64,000 bases of DNA from assembly GCF_022878925.1 (NCBI RefSeq), contig NZ_CP084627.1, positions 496,001-560,000 on the forward strand, read 5' to 3'. Of this stretch, positions 33,944 through 43,138 are shown one piece after another. The position numbers and the translations under genes are program-made. Position 1 is the first letter of the stretch. Each line of letters starts with the position of its first letter. The stretch is from Caballeronia sp. TF1N1 (lineage in GTDB: Bacteria; Pseudomonadota; Gammaproteobacteria; Burkholderiales; Burkholderiaceae). Under the pieces are notes generated by a model. It was not told the origin of the DNA. It saw nothing but the letters and a program-made list of their open reading frames with translations, and made no database searches.

Positions 33944-34441
33944 TTAGCCCTTGTCGTGAGTGGAGAACCCGCGCGCGCCGACGAGCGGATTGAAGCCTGC
34001 GGACTTGCGTTGGCTTGGTTCATCGCTTGCCTTCGATGAACGCGATGCCGTCCCGCTCGAGCTTTTGCTTTTGCCACCGAGCTGATCGAGCAGCGCTTCG
34101 TCGTCTTCGGGCGCTTCGTCGGATGACGCCGCAGCCTTGGCGCTCGCGCCGGTGCCCGCCGCGAGATGCTCGACCACCGACATGAAGTCTTTTTGCGCCG
34201 ATCGCAGTGGGCGGCCCGGCATCATGGTGAGCACCACGGCTTCGTGCACCGAGCGATCGTCGACGGTACGCAGGGAAGCGGCTTCGCTCCAGTCGATCGC
34301 GCTGTTCGCGTAAGCCGCGATCACCTGATGCAACACGGCAGGCGAAAGCACGCCGGCGTCGTAGAGGCCGACGATCTGCCGTTCGGCGAGCGCGAACAAG
34401 CTCGATGTGACGGCCTTCGCCTTGGGCTTGCGCGCGGCCAT
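33944..34441 (-). CDS. Conserved hypothetical protein with Ser/Lys-rich tail
   Basis: Protein of 165 residues. The N-terminal 95 residues look folded (SLFALAERQIVGLYDAGVLS, HQVIAAYANSAIDWSEAASL, HEAVVLTMMPGRPL), while the rest is low-complexity and charged (KSKSSSGTASRSSKASDEPS). No catalytic or binding motif is recognised. Its ATG at 34441 directly abuts the stop of the sorbosone-dehydrogenase-like gene upstream on the same strand, so the two may be co-transcribed. Function unknown. Confidence 0.65.
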   Translation of the reverse strand: MAARKPKAKAVTSSLFALAERQIVGLYDAGVLSPAVLHQVIAAYANSAIDWSEAASLRTVDDRSVHEAVVLTMMPGRPLRSAQKDFMSVVEHLAAGTGASAKAAASSDEAPEDDEALLDQLGGKSKSSSGTASRSSKASDEPSQRKSAGFNPLVGARGFSTHDKG

Positions 34442-35761
34442 TTACTTCGCAGCCGGCGCAACGCGCCATACGCTATTGCCGACATCATCCGCGACGAGCA
34501 ACGCGCCGCTGTGGTCCACCGCGACGCCGACGGGACGGCCGAGCGCGTGGCCATCGGTGGAGAGAAAGCCTGTCAGTATGTCTTCGGGTGGACCGGATGG
34601 CTTGCCGTCATCGAACGGAACGAACACGACCTTATAGCCGCTCCTCGGCTTGCGATTCCACGAACCATGCTGACCGATGAACGCGCCGCTCCAGTAATGC
34701 TGCGGGAACGCTTTGGCATCGTAAAACGTGAGTCCGAGCGATGCCGTATGCGCACCGAGTGCATAGTCCGGCGGGATTGCCGACAGCACGAGCTCATCGC
34801 GCTGCGGCTTCACGCGGTCATCCACATGCTGGCCGTAATAGCTGTACGGCCAGCCGTAGAAGGCGCCGTCTTTGACCGAGGTCATATAGTCGGGCACGAG
34901 GTCGTCGCCGAGTTCGTCGCGCTCGTTGACCACGGTCCATAGCGCGCCGCTTTGCGGTTGCCACGACATGCCGTTCGGGTTGCGCAAGCCCGTGGCGAAG
35001 AGGCGTGTCTGCTTCGATTCGATATCGACTTCCATGATCGCCGCGCGGCCGCTTTCGGCATCGATACCGTTTTCCGCGGCGTTGCTGTTCGAGCCGACCG
35101 TCACGTAAAGCCGCTTGCCGTCCTGACTCGCGATGATGTTTTTGGTCCAGTGATGGTTGATCGGGCCAGCAGGCAAGTCGATGAACTTCTCTCCCGGTGT
35201 CGTGATCTGCGTGGCGCCCGGTTCGTACTTGTAGCGCATGACGGCGTCCGTGTCGGCGACATAGAGATCGTCACCGACTAGCACCATGCCGAACGGAGAA
35301 TGCAGCTTGTCGATGAACACCGTGCGCGTTTCCGCTATGCCGTCCCCGTCCGAGTCACGCAAGAGGACGATGCGATCAGGACTCGGCACCGCCGCGCCCG
35401 CGCGCTTCATCACCTTCTTCATCACGAGGCCTTTGATGCCCGCGTTTGTATCGTGCTGCGCGGGCGCATTGCTTTCCGCGACGAGCACATCGCCGTTGGG
35501 AAGCGTGGCGAGCCAGCGCGGATGATCTAGACCGGTTGCGTAAGGCGTAACGTTGAACCCTGCGGCCGCAATGGGCATTTGTCCTTGCTGCCAGGGCTTG
35601 GCAGGCGCGATGTTCACGGTTGGCAACATCGACTTATGCGGCGCGGGCAGGGAAGGGTCCGGGCCGAAGCCAGGCGCGTAGTCGTCGGCCATTGCAGCAG
35701 TATTCGTGGCCGCAAGCGCCACGAGCAGCGCAGCGGTACGCGTGAGAGGGTGCAGGTTCAA
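34442..35761 (-). CDS. Sorbosone dehydrogenase family (PQQ-type sugar dehydrogenase-like beta-propeller), secreted
   Basis: Predicted periplasmic six-bladed propeller of 439 residues. I chose a TTG start at 35761 because GGAGACCAGC lies just upstream and it begins a good signal peptide ([20 protein letters not shown], then AAMADDY). Family segments are [78 protein letters not shown] and [16 protein letters not shown]. This is the L-sorbosone/PQQ glucose dehydrogenase-like group. Most members are untested; PQQ use and substrate are inference. An orphan pqqA occurs 16 kb away. Confidence 0.82.
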   Translation of the reverse strand: MNLHPLTRTAALLVALAATNTAAMADDYAPGFGPDPSLPAPHKSMLPTVNIAPAKPWQQGQMPIAAAGFNVTPYATGLDHPRWLATLPNGDVLVAESNAPAQHDTNAGIKGLVMKKVMKRAGAAVPSPDRIVLLRDSDGDGIAETRTVFIDKLHSPFGMVLVGDDLYVADTDAVMRYKYEPGATQITTPGEKFIDLPAGPINHHWTKNIIASQDGKRLYVTVGSNSNAAENGIDAESGRAAIMEVDIESKQTRLFATGLRNPNGMSWQPQSGALWTVVNERDELGDDLVPDYMTSVKDGAFYGWPYSYYGQHVDDRVKPQRDELVLSAIPPDYALGAHTASLGLTFYDAKAFPQHYWSGAFIGQHGSWNRKPRSGYKVVFVPFDDGKPSGPPEDILTGFLSTDGHALGRPVGVAVDHSGALLVADDVGNSVWRVAPAAK

Positions 35762-35807
35762 GCTGGTCTCCAGGAGATTGGCAGGGACTGCAACGCTGAG
35801 AGTCGTC

Positions 35808-35975
35808 TCAGCCGCCGCCAATACCTTGCGTCACCTTGCCCGTGCCGCCGCATGTGTCGCACTTCTCGCCGTCGAGCTTGCCCGAGCCGTTGCAGGCCGG
35901 ACACAGGTCTTCGCCGGTTCCGGGCACGCCGGGTTCGGCTTCGTCGCCGGGGCTGAGCGGTGGGTCTTCAATCAT
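35808..35975 (-). CDS. Small zinc-finger protein with DnaJ-type CxxCxGxG repeats
   Basis: A 55-residue protein starting at the ATG at 35975 with GGAGACACC upstream. An acidic Pro/Gly-rich N-terminus ([19 protein letters not shown]) is followed by two cysteine motifs, CPACNGSG and CDTCGGTG, like a single zinc site from the DnaJ central domain, ending TQGIGGG. No J domain is present. Small stand-alone versions are common in this group of bacteria; a chaperone-related or redox-sensitive role is a guess. Confidence 0.7.
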   Translation of the reverse strand: MIEDPPLSPGDEAEPGVPGTGEDLCPACNGSGKLDGEKCDTCGGTGKVTQGIGGG

Positions 35976-36164
35976 GGTGTCTCCTGTCTGCTGCGGTAGG
36001 TAATCCACGAGCGAGCAAGAGTCGTTCCCTCGATAGAACGGTCTCCCGATCAGGTGCGCCCCGATGCTCAGACGAATACGCAGCACTAGCCGTTGATATA
36101 ACGGCGGACAACGTCAGCCTTGATCGATCGTGTTGCAGTGGCTCGCATTGCGCGAGCCCGTGTT

Positions 36165-36557
36165 TCAAGGCTTGCGTCCGAATGCTTCGCGCAGCCGCTT
36201 CTTGGCGCGCTCCAGCGTGCTGCGGCGTGACTTCGGCAAATTGCGCCCGGCGCGGTTGATATAAAAATTCAGCATCGCCATGGCCGATTGAAACGGCGAG
36301 CCCTTGCGACGCTTGCTTCTGGTCGACGAGCGCTTCAACGAATCCGCGATCTCGTCCGCGTTACCGGTCTTGAAGATACTTCCCTCGATATCCATTGCGT
36401 CGCTAGTCTCCATCACATGATGCGACCAGCGTTTGGGCGAGGGTTTCGCTGTCGACTTTTTACGGGTGGTAGCGAGGCCGTGTCGCTGACGCGTGCTGTT
36501 CGACTTGCCGCGAGGCTTCGCCTTGCTCGTCCTCGTCTTGGTCTTTCGAGTTGCCAT
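36165..36557 (-). CDS. DUF3175 family basic protein
   Basis: Protein of 130 residues. Residues 1-40 are strongly basic and disordered (KTKTRTSKAKPRGKSNSTRQ). The remainder matches DUF3175: KRWSHHVMETSDAMDIEGSI, FKTGNADEIADSLKRSS and SPFQSAMAMLNFYINRAGRN, then SRRSTLERAKKRLREAFGR. The composition suggests nucleic-acid binding, but the family's function is unknown. The ATG at 36557 is followed by a clear family start. It is a single-gene unit between the zinc-finger gene and the Rieske-FAD gene. Confidence 0.8.
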   Translation of the reverse strand: MATRKTKTRTSKAKPRGKSNSTRQRHGLATTRKKSTAKPSPKRWSHHVMETSDAMDIEGSIFKTGNADEIADSLKRSSTRSKRRKGSPFQSAMAMLNFYINRAGRNLPKSRRSTLERAKKRLREAFGRKP

Positions 36558-36626
36558 AGCCTATTCCTCTTAAGCCAAATAATTTCTGCGTTGTGTCGAG
36601 CAATGGGGCGGCGCGCCATCGACCGT

Positions 36627-38183
36627 TTAGCTACTCACAACGCGCCGTGCGGCATCGAGCGTGATCGGCTCGCGCATGGCTTCGGCAAGCCGGCCTATGG
36701 CGGCTTCATGCCCGCATCCGACCACCGCGCGAACCTCGCCATCTTTCAGCAGGTAAGCGATGAACTGCTGCTGATCGAGATCGCCATCTATTTCGACGCG
36801 CTCGGGTTCGCTGACGTGGCCGAGATACTCGAAGTTCTTGTCGTAATGAAAGGTCCAGAAAAAAGGCACGCCGGTGTATTCGCGTGCGATGCCCGCCATG
36901 TTGTACGCCGCCACGCGCGCATGTTGCTGGGCGACGCGCCAATGTTCGATGCGACCCATTGCACCGGCACGTGGCAACGGAAAGCGCGCGATGTCGCCCG
37001 CTGCGTAGAGACTCGGCGCGGCAAGCATCGACGCATCGACTTCCATGCCTTCGTCGTCGCCCATCGTGACGCCAGTGATGAAGTCCGTAGCCGGCGTCAC
37101 GCCCGTTCCCGCAATCACGACATTGGCCTGTAGCCGTTCGCCGGATTCGAGCAGCACTTCGCGCACGGCGTCGTCGCCTTCGAACGCGCTGACATGCGTA
37201 TCCATATGGAACGTCACGCCGTTTTGTTCATGCATGCGCTTGAACATCTCGCCGATGCGCGTACCGAACTGCTTTGCGAATGGCACCTTGCCGGGCGCGA
37301 CGACAGTGACTTCAATTTTGCGCTTACGAAGACACGAAGCCACTTCCAGACCGATGAAACTCGCCCCGACGATCACGACGCGCACAGGTGATTGCACTGC
37401 ATCGAGCGATGCAAGAATCTCTTTTGCATGTTCGCGATTGCGCAGCAGATGGATATGCTTCAGATTCGAGCCCGGCGCCTTGAGCGGCTTGGGCGTGCCG
37501 CCCGTGCAAACGAGCGCGGCGTCGTAATCGACTGTCCGACCGCTGGCGAATTCGGCTTGCTTGTTGCTCGCGTCGAGTCGCACGGCGCGTGTCAATTCGC
37601 GTTCGATCTTTTGAGCGTCGAAGAAATCGTCGTCGAGAAGGGGCGGAACATCGTCGGGCGGCATGTCGCCTGACAGCACGAACTTGCTTAGCGAAGTGCG
37701 ATCGTAAGGCTCGCGTGCATCGTCGCCAGCGAGCACGATACGCCCGCTGAAGCCGGCTTCGCGCAGCGCCGCGCATGCCGCGGCGCCTGCGGCGCCCGCG
37801 CCGACGATGAGCATGGTCTTATCCGCGCCATGCTCGTCTTGCGTCTTCGGCGCTTCGGCACCGAGCGAGACAAATACATCGCCATTCGACACGGTGACCG
37901 GATAACGCGTCAGACCTTTGAGCGCCGGCGGCTCGACGAGACTGCCATCACTGATTTCAAACGTGCCCTTGTGCCACGGGCAAACGATGCGGCCGTTGCA
38001 GATCGCGCCTTCTTCGAGCGGCGCGCCTGCATGCGGACAGTCGGGTGAAAAGGCGTGCACGGCCTGACCGTCGCGCACGAGAAGAATCGGTGTTTCGCTC
38101 GCATCGTGCTTGATGCACACACGCGTGCCGTGCCCGGTGGGCAAGTCGTCCACGCGAGCGACCTTATGTTGGGAAGGGGACAT
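36627..38183 (-). CDS. Rieske [2Fe-2S] plus FAD-dependent pyridine nucleotide reductase (AIF-like)
   Basis: Fusion of 518 residues. The N-terminal Rieske domain has ligands Cys49/His51 (DCPHAG) and Cys68/His71 (CPWHKG). A linker leads to a pyridine-nucleotide-disulfide-reductase module: FAD motif LIVGAGAAGAAACAALREAG near residue 124, NAD motif VVIVGASFIGLEVASCL near 266 and a C-terminal FAD motif YAAGDIARFP. The reductase C-terminal domain begins near 410. This is the AIFL/'Rieske-FAD' layout; members act as ferredoxin reductases or redox proteins. The ATG at 38183 (MSPSQHKVARVDDL) is the family start. No oxygenase partner adjoins it. Confidence 0.88.
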   Translation of the reverse strand: MSPSQHKVARVDDLPTGHGTRVCIKHDASETPILLVRDGQAVHAFSPDCPHAGAPLEEGAICNGRIVCPWHKGTFEISDGSLVEPPALKGLTRYPVTVSNGDVFVSLGAEAPKTQDEHGADKTMLIVGAGAAGAAACAALREAGFSGRIVLAGDDAREPYDRTSLSKFVLSGDMPPDDVPPLLDDDFFDAQKIERELTRAVRLDASNKQAEFASGRTVDYDAALVCTGGTPKPLKAPGSNLKHIHLLRNREHAKEILASLDAVQSPVRVVIVGASFIGLEVASCLRKRKIEVTVVAPGKVPFAKQFGTRIGEMFKRMHEQNGVTFHMDTHVSAFEGDDAVREVLLESGERLQANVVIAGTGVTPATDFITGVTMGDDEGMEVDASMLAAPSLYAAGDIARFPLPRAGAMGRIEHWRVAQQHARVAAYNMAGIAREYTGVPFFWTFHYDKNFEYLGHVSEPERVEIDGDLDQQQFIAYLLKDGEVRAVVGCGHEAAIGRLAEAMREPITLDAARRVVSS

Positions 38184-38251
38184 TGCACTCTCCGGTGTCT
38201 ATCCCGGAGCAGGAAGCAATTCCCGGACCGCTTGCCAACTGAATGCTTGGA

Positions 38252-39076
38252 TTAGAGCGCCTCAGTGACCGCGCGCAAAAACTGCTTGGTGCGTTCATGT
38301 TGCGGCGCGGTGAAGAACTGTTGCGGCGCGGCCTGCTCGATGATCTTTCCTTCTGAGAAGAAGCAGACGCGATCCGCGAAGTCTTTTGCAAAGCCCATCT
38401 GATGTGTGACCATCAACATGGTGAGGTTATGTTCGGAGCCTAAGCGCCGAATGACATTGAGGACCTCACCGCAGAGTTCGGGATCGAGCGCGGAGGTCAC
38501 TTCGTCGAAGAGCATGATTTTAGGGCGCATGGCAAGCGCCCGCGCGATGGCTACGCGTTGCTGCTGTCCACCCGACAATTGCGAAGGATAGTGACCGCAT
38601 TTTTCCGACAAACCGACCATGGATAGCAACTCGCGTCCACGTTCGATTGCTTCCTTCTTCGAAAGACCTAGCACGCTCGTAGGCGCTTCAATGACGTTCG
38701 TGAGCGCGGTCATGTGCGGGAACAGGTTGAAGCTCTGAAACACCATGCCGATCTTGCTGCGCACTTGCCGCACATGTCGTTGCGACGCGGGTACGAGCTT
38801 GCCGCCGCGCATCTCATGCGTGAGAGACTCGCCATCGACTTCGATCACGCCGTCGGTCAAGGGATCGAGCGTCATCAACACGCGCAGCAGCGTGGATTTC
38901 CCCGAGCCGCTCGGCCCGATGATCGCGACCTTCTCGTTACGCGCGATATCCAGATCGAGTCCATCGAGTACGGTAAGCGCGCCGTATCGCTTCGTCACGT
39001 TGCGAAAGCGCACCATCGGCGTATTGGCTTGCGCGTCGGCGGCTTCGCCTAACGACGGGTCGAGGTCTCGTTTCAT
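38252..39076 (-). CDS. ehuA: Ectoine/hydroxyectoine ABC transporter ATP-binding protein
   Basis: ABC ATPase of 274 residues of the polar amino acid/ectoine type. Walker A GPSGSGKST is near residue 43, signature LSGGQQQRVAIARAL near 155, Walker B IMLFDEVTSALDPE and the H-loop MVTHQM follow. The ATG at 39076 (MKRDLDPSLGEA) has AGGAGCAACAG upstream; an in-frame ATG at 39097 is weaker. It is the last gene of a leftward ehuB-ehuC-ehuD-ehuA unit. On its own it could be a glutamine/arginine transporter ATPase; the ectoine assignment comes from the adjacent doe/eut genes. Confidence 0.88.
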   Translation of the reverse strand: MKRDLDPSLGEAADAQANTPMVRFRNVTKRYGALTVLDGLDLDIARNEKVAIIGPSGSGKSTLLRVLMTLDPLTDGVIEVDGESLTHEMRGGKLVPASQRHVRQVRSKIGMVFQSFNLFPHMTALTNVIEAPTSVLGLSKKEAIERGRELLSMVGLSEKCGHYPSQLSGGQQQRVAIARALAMRPKIMLFDEVTSALDPELCGEVLNVIRRLGSEHNLTMLMVTHQMGFAKDFADRVCFFSEGKIIEQAAPQQFFTAPQHERTKQFLRAVTEAL

Positions 39077-39143
39077 CTGTTGCTCCTTGATTTCCATTAC
39101 CGTGCGCCATCCGCCGGGTTAGCCATCGTGTCTCCGCGCGAAA

Positions 39144-39812
39144 TCATGGCAACCTGACCCGCCGTTCGAGGTGACGCACGCCCGAAGCGAAGGTCACGCT
39201 GATGATCAGAAAGAAGACGCCCGTCATGGTGATCGGTTCGAGATAGCGGAAGGTTTCCGAGCCGATATTCTTCGCCTGCTGCATCAGTTCGACGACGGTA
39301 ATGGCCGACAACACGGGCGTGTCCTTGAACATGGCGACGAGGTAATTGCCGAGTGCGGGAATCACGGGACGAATGGCCTGCGGCAGAATCACGCCGCCAT
39401 ACGTGCGCCAGGGCGACAACGACAGCGCACAGGCCGCTTCCCATTGTCCACGCGCGACGCCGTTGAGTCCTGCGCGATAAACCTCCGACACGTAACACGC
39501 ATAGTGCACGGCAATGCCGATGGTGCCCGCCATCAACGCCGACATGGTGAGTCCATAAAGCGGCGCAACGTAGAAGAGCACATACACCTGAATCAAAAGC
39601 GGCGTGCTGCGAATAAACTCGATGAAGAAAGCCGTCGCCTTCGAGACGAAAACGATCTCGCTGCGTCGCAGTATTGCGAGCATGAGGCCCAGCACCAGCG
39701 CGATGGCAAACCCCACGAGCGTGATGCCGATGGTGTATGTCGCGGCGTGCAGCAGTTCCGGCAGGATATGCAGCGCGTATTTCACATCGAAGAGTTGACC
39801 GAATGTCGTCAT
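39144..39812 (-). CDS. ehuD: Ectoine/hydroxyectoine ABC transporter permease EhuD
   Basis: Inner-membrane permease of 222 residues of the His/Glu/Gln/Arg/opine family, with about five helices (LVGFAIALVLGLMLAIL, and MTGVFFLIISVTFASGV near the end). The cytoplasmic EAA loop GQWEAACALSLSPWRTYGGV contacts the ATPase. FFIEFIRSTPLLIQVYVLF is the standard signature. Its ATG overlaps the ehuC stop by four bases (ATGA), which indicates translational coupling. Assignment as D versus C rests on gene order and length; the two could be swapped. Confidence 0.85.
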   Translation of the reverse strand: MTTFGQLFDVKYALHILPELLHAATYTIGITLVGFAIALVLGLMLAILRRSEIVFVSKATAFFIEFIRSTPLLIQVYVLFYVAPLYGLTMSALMAGTIGIAVHYACYVSEVYRAGLNGVARGQWEAACALSLSPWRTYGGVILPQAIRPVIPALGNYLVAMFKDTPVLSAITVVELMQQAKNIGSETFRYLEPITMTGVFFLIISVTFASGVRHLERRVRLP

Positions 39813-40492
39813 GATGCGGCCCTCGGCACGACGCGACGAACGGCGACGTGACTGCTTACACGGCGCTCGAAGTGACGCATCACCGTGACGATGATCTGCG
39901 CCAGTACGAAGTAGATCAGCAGCGTCAGCCCGAAGATTTCCGCTGTCTTGAAGGTCGCTTCATCGAGTTGTCGCGCGCGGAACGTCAGGTCCGAAAGCGT
40001 GATCAGCGACACGAGCGACGTCCCTTTGAGTAATTCGATCATGAGGTTCGTGGCGGGCGGCAGTGCGTTGATCATGGCTTGAGGCAACACGACGCGGCGT
40101 AGCCTGACCCGTGCCGGCATGTTGAGTGCCAGTGCTGCTTCGTATTGTCCGCCTGCCACCGAGTGCAATGCGCCGCGCAGAATCTCGGAGCCATAAGCGC
40201 CGTAATGCAAACCCAAACCAACGATGGCCACGGTAAAGGGCGTCAACTGAATACTGAAGGGCGGCAAGGGCAGCACGAAGAACAGCCAAAACAATTGCAC
40301 CAGCAAGGACGTGCCGCGAAAGATTTCGACATAGACATTTCCAAGCCAGCGCAGGGCACGATAAGGCGCTTCGCGCAGCGTCGTTGCGATGCCCGCCATG
40401 ACGATCGCAAGCATGATGCTGAGCACGGCGATCTGGATCGTGACGAGCGTGCCTTTCCACATCAGCGGCAGTAGCTCATTGAGATCACTCAT
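39809..40492 (-). CDS. ehuC: Ectoine/hydroxyectoine ABC transporter permease EhuC
   Basis: Permease of 227 residues, paired with EhuD. Helices include TIQIAVLSIMLAIVMAGIAT and FGLTLLIYFVLAQIIVTVM. The family signature YVEIFRGTSLLVQLFWLFF and EAA loop GGQYEAALALNMPARVRLRR are present. It is the second gene of the leftward unit, 57 bp after the binding protein and overlapping ehuD by four bases. The C-terminus is Arg-rich (VAVRRVVPRAAS), a mild extension. Confidence 0.87.
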   Translation of the reverse strand: MSDLNELLPLMWKGTLVTIQIAVLSIMLAIVMAGIATTLREAPYRALRWLGNVYVEIFRGTSLLVQLFWLFFVLPLPPFSIQLTPFTVAIVGLGLHYGAYGSEILRGALHSVAGGQYEAALALNMPARVRLRRVVLPQAMINALPPATNLMIELLKGTSLVSLITLSDLTFRARQLDEATFKTAEIFGLTLLIYFVLAQIIVTVMRHFERRVSSHVAVRRVVPRAAS

Positions 40493-40549
40493 GACGGTTC
40501 CTCGCTAAATGAACGACGCGACGCGCGCCTGTACTGAATGTATCTTTGC

Positions 40550-41404
40550 TCAACCGCCGCAAAGTTCAGGCGCTTTCTTCGTGGTCAGATTCGTCTTGTC
40601 GAAGCCGAACGGCCCCACCGTTTTCAGATGATTGTCCGTGCCGAGCCAGGCATGGAGTTCCTTGTTGACCGCATCGCGCAGATCGGTATCTTCGGGGCGA
40701 AAGGCGAGGGCGCCATAACCCGTATGCTTCGGGTCGTCGTTGAACTGGCTTGTTGCTTCGACTAGCGGGCCGCCCTTCGTCGCAAGACCCTTCATGGTGA
40801 GCGAGGTGCCAACGGCTGCATCGGCGCGGCGTGCGCGCACGGCCTGCAATTGCGCGGTGGTATCGGGCACCTGAAGAATCTGATCGTCCTTGATGCCCGC
40901 CTCGCGTGCATAACCGAGTTCCGCCGTGCCGGCCATTACTGCGAGTTTCGTGTCGCCTTGCTTGGCGACATCGGCGTAACTGTGAAGGTTTTTGGGGTTG
41001 CCCTTGAGCGTCAGCAACGTGTCGGGAATCTGATATTGCGGATCCGCGAAAGCAACCTGCTTGCAGCGCTCGGGCGTAATGTACATGCCCGCTGCAATCA
41101 CATCGAAACGGCCTGCCTTGAGGCCCGGAATGAGCGCGCCCCATTCGGTCAGCACCGCATCGACTTTCTTGACGCCCAGTTTGGCGAATACTTTCTTGGC
41201 GATTTCCGGCGATTCGCCCGTCACGGTGCCGTCGGCCGTCGTATAGGCGAAGGGCGTTTCGTTCGCATAGCCGATGCGCACCTCGCCGGTGCGTTGAATT
41301 CGTTGCAAGGTGGTTTCCGCGGCAGCGCCCGCGCTGAAGGCACTCAAGCTCGCCGCGGCGACGCATGCGGCCACCAGCATTCCAGACAGTCGTTTGGTCT
41401 TCAT
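40550..41404 (-). CDS. ehuB: Ectoine/hydroxyectoine ABC transporter substrate-binding protein
   Basis: Periplasmic binding protein of 284 residues. The signal peptide (GMLVAACVAAASLSAFSAGA, AAA cleavage) is followed by the SBP family 3 fold: GEVRIGYANETPFAYTTADG, ESPEIAKKVFAKLG, GRFDVIAAGMYITPERCKQV and later GTSLTMKGLATKG. The Phe/Tyr- and Glu-containing pocket residues of EhuB (YANETPFAY) are present. An aromatic cage for ectoine is known in EhuB; exact residues need alignment. It heads the import operon and diverges from enuR across about 215 bp. Confidence 0.9.
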   Translation of the reverse strand: MKTKRLSGMLVAACVAAASLSAFSAGAAAETTLQRIQRTGEVRIGYANETPFAYTTADGTVTGESPEIAKKVFAKLGVKKVDAVLTEWGALIPGLKAGRFDVIAAGMYITPERCKQVAFADPQYQIPDTLLTLKGNPKNLHSYADVAKQGDTKLAVMAGTAELGYAREAGIKDDQILQVPDTTAQLQAVRARRADAAVGTSLTMKGLATKGGPLVEATSQFNDDPKHTGYGALAFRPEDTDLRDAVNKELHAWLGTDNHLKTVGPFGFDKTNLTTKKAPELCGG

Positions 41405-41575
41405 AGCGTTTTCCGTTTATAGCGTTGGTAGCGTTCGTATGGTCGATTGCGCGCGTTCCTTGAAGGCTGCGGCTAGATCGGTCATGGAGAAAACCCTTAT
41501 AGGAAGCGGTCTTCACAGGCTTTACCGCGCAGCCACCGATGCAGAATACAAAGCCATATATTTGTTCCGATTGCT

Positions 41576-41586
41576 CTAGGACAATT
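41576..41586 (+). promoter_or_regulatory. Candidate EnuR operator upstream of enuR
   Basis: CTAGGACAATT at 41576-41586, 34 bp before the enuR start. The identical 11-mer recurs upstream of eutB at 43066. An inverted partner TTGTTCC lies 12 bp to the left (41561-41568 region). The position suits autorepression by a MocR regulator and control of the divergent ehu promoter. Confidence 0.5.
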
Positions 41587-41619
41587 ATTTTTCAAGGAGC
41601 TTTTGCGCCACTATTGCGC

Positions 41620-43044
41620 ATGAGTCAAGCGCACGAGGAGTGGAAATTGAATCAGCGATGGCGCGAGGCCGTACGCACCGTGCAAGGCGTACAGTCGAAA
41701 TACAAGCGGCTCGTCAAGGCGATGGCGCTGGATATCGAGAACGGCACACTGGCTTCAGGCGCACGCTTGCCGCCGCAACGCGAGGTCGCGGCGGACCTGG
41801 AAATCAGCGTGCAGACGGTCACCAATGCCTATAAAGAACTCGAGCGCCAGGGGCTGATTCGCTGTGAAGTCGGGCGCGGCAGCTTCGTCGCGGCGCGCGT
41901 GACGGAGACCATGTCCAACTACATGCTCGATACGGCCGAGCGCTCCGTGGTCGACTTTTCGATTGCGCGTATCGTCCATACGCCCGAACACGATGCAATG
42001 TGGCGCAAGGTCTGCGCGACGCTTGCAACCATCGAGGATCAGCCCTGGATACGCGCGTTTCGTCCGATTGCGGGTTTCGAGCATCATCGGCAAGCGGGTG
42101 TTGCTTGGCTCGAATCGCTCAACATGCCTGCGACCGCTGAGACGCTCCTTGTCACGAATGGTGCTGCGCACGGCATCTTTCTGGCGCTTGCTTCCATTGT
42201 CGGACCGGGCGATACCGTGCTCTGCGAGAGCCTCACCGATCACGGCGTCATAGGCTCCGCAAACGTGCTCGGCTTCACGCTCAAGGGACTGGAAATCGAC
42301 GAACATGGCATACGTCCCGAACATTTCGAGGAAATGTGCGACAGCGAGCGCGTAAGCGCACTGGTCTGCACACCGACGCTCAATAATCCCACGGTCGCCA
42401 TCTTGACCGACTCGCGCCGGCGCGCGATTGCGCGCATTGCAGAGCGATACGGCGTGTATGTCATCGAAGACGATGTCTACGGCGCGTTGCCCGCCAAGGC
42501 GCAGACGCCGATAGCAAGCCTGATCCCCGAACTGGCGTTCTATTGCACGAGCATGACGAAGTCAGTGTTAAGCGGCTTGCGCACGGGCTTCATGACCGTG
42601 CCACGGCGTCTTGCCTTGCGCGCGGAAAGCGTGTTGCGCGTATCGAGCTGGATGGCGACCTCGCCGATAGCCGAAGTCACCGCACGCTGGATCATGGATG
42701 GCACGGCGCAACGTCTCGTGCAGATACAACGCGAACGGCTTTCGATGCGTCAGGGTGTCGTGCGTGAAGTGCTGGGAGAATATGTGCTCGGCAGCCATCC
42801 GAACGCGCTCTCTGCGTGGCTGCGCGTGCCGGATGAATGGGAAGCGGAACGTATCACGCGCGAACTGCGCAACCGCAATATCGCGGTGACATCGCCCGAT
42901 CCGTTTCTCGTGCGCGGCGCTGAGCGGCCCAATGCGGTGCGTCTGTGCGTGGGCGCCGAAGTGGGCGAGGCGAGCTTTCGCACGGCCATAGAGACCATTC
43001 GCGAAGTCTTCGAGCAATTTCCGCACGTGCACGACTTCAACTAA
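41620..43044 (+). CDS. enuR: MocR-family regulator of ectoine genes
   Basis: Regulator of 474 residues: an N-terminal GntR-type winged HTH (LPPQREVAADLEISVQTVTN) and a large fold-type I aminotransferase-like domain. The PLP-lysine site is YCTSMTKSVLSGLRTGFM near residue 310. EnuR binds PLP and is released from DNA by ectoine catabolites (L-DABA and N-acetyl-L-DABA), as known for this family. I start at 41620 (MSQAHEEWKLNQ); an upstream in-frame ATG at 41539 would add 27 residues and overlaps the candidate operator, so it is unlikely. It diverges from ehuB and precedes the catabolic genes. Confidence 0.88.
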   Translation: MSQAHEEWKLNQRWREAVRTVQGVQSKYKRLVKAMALDIENGTLASGARLPPQREVAADLEISVQTVTNAYKELERQGLIRCEVGRGSFVAARVTETMSNYMLDTAERSVVDFSIARIVHTPEHDAMWRKVCATLATIEDQPWIRAFRPIAGFEHHRQAGVAWLESLNMPATAETLLVTNGAAHGIFLALASIVGPGDTVLCESLTDHGVIGSANVLGFTLKGLEIDEHGIRPEHFEEMCDSERVSALVCTPTLNNPTVAILTDSRRRAIARIAERYGVYVIEDDVYGALPAKAQTPIASLIPELAFYCTSMTKSVLSGLRTGFMTVPRRLALRAESVLRVSSWMATSPIAEVTARWIMDGTAQRLVQIQRERLSMRQGVVREVLGEYVLGSHPNALSAWLRVPDEWEAERITRELRNRNIAVTSPDPFLVRGAERPNAVRLCVGAEVGEASFRTAIETIREVFEQFPHVHDFN

Positions 43045-43065
43045 TCTCGCATGCGCGGAAATGAA

Positions 43066-43098
43066 CTAGGACAATTCAAAACGATTTTTTAGGACATT
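43066..43098 (+). promoter_or_regulatory. Candidate EnuR operator upstream of eutB
   Basis: CTAGGACAATT (43066-43076) followed 23 bp start-to-start by a second TAGGACA (43090-43096), giving two direct repeats in the 94-bp gap between enuR and eutB. The first is identical to the element before enuR. MocR proteins often bind direct repeats two helical turns apart, which fits. Confidence 0.55.
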
Positions 43099-43138
43099 AG
43101 ACTCGGTTGCATCGACACTTGCTCAATGCAATCGCGCC

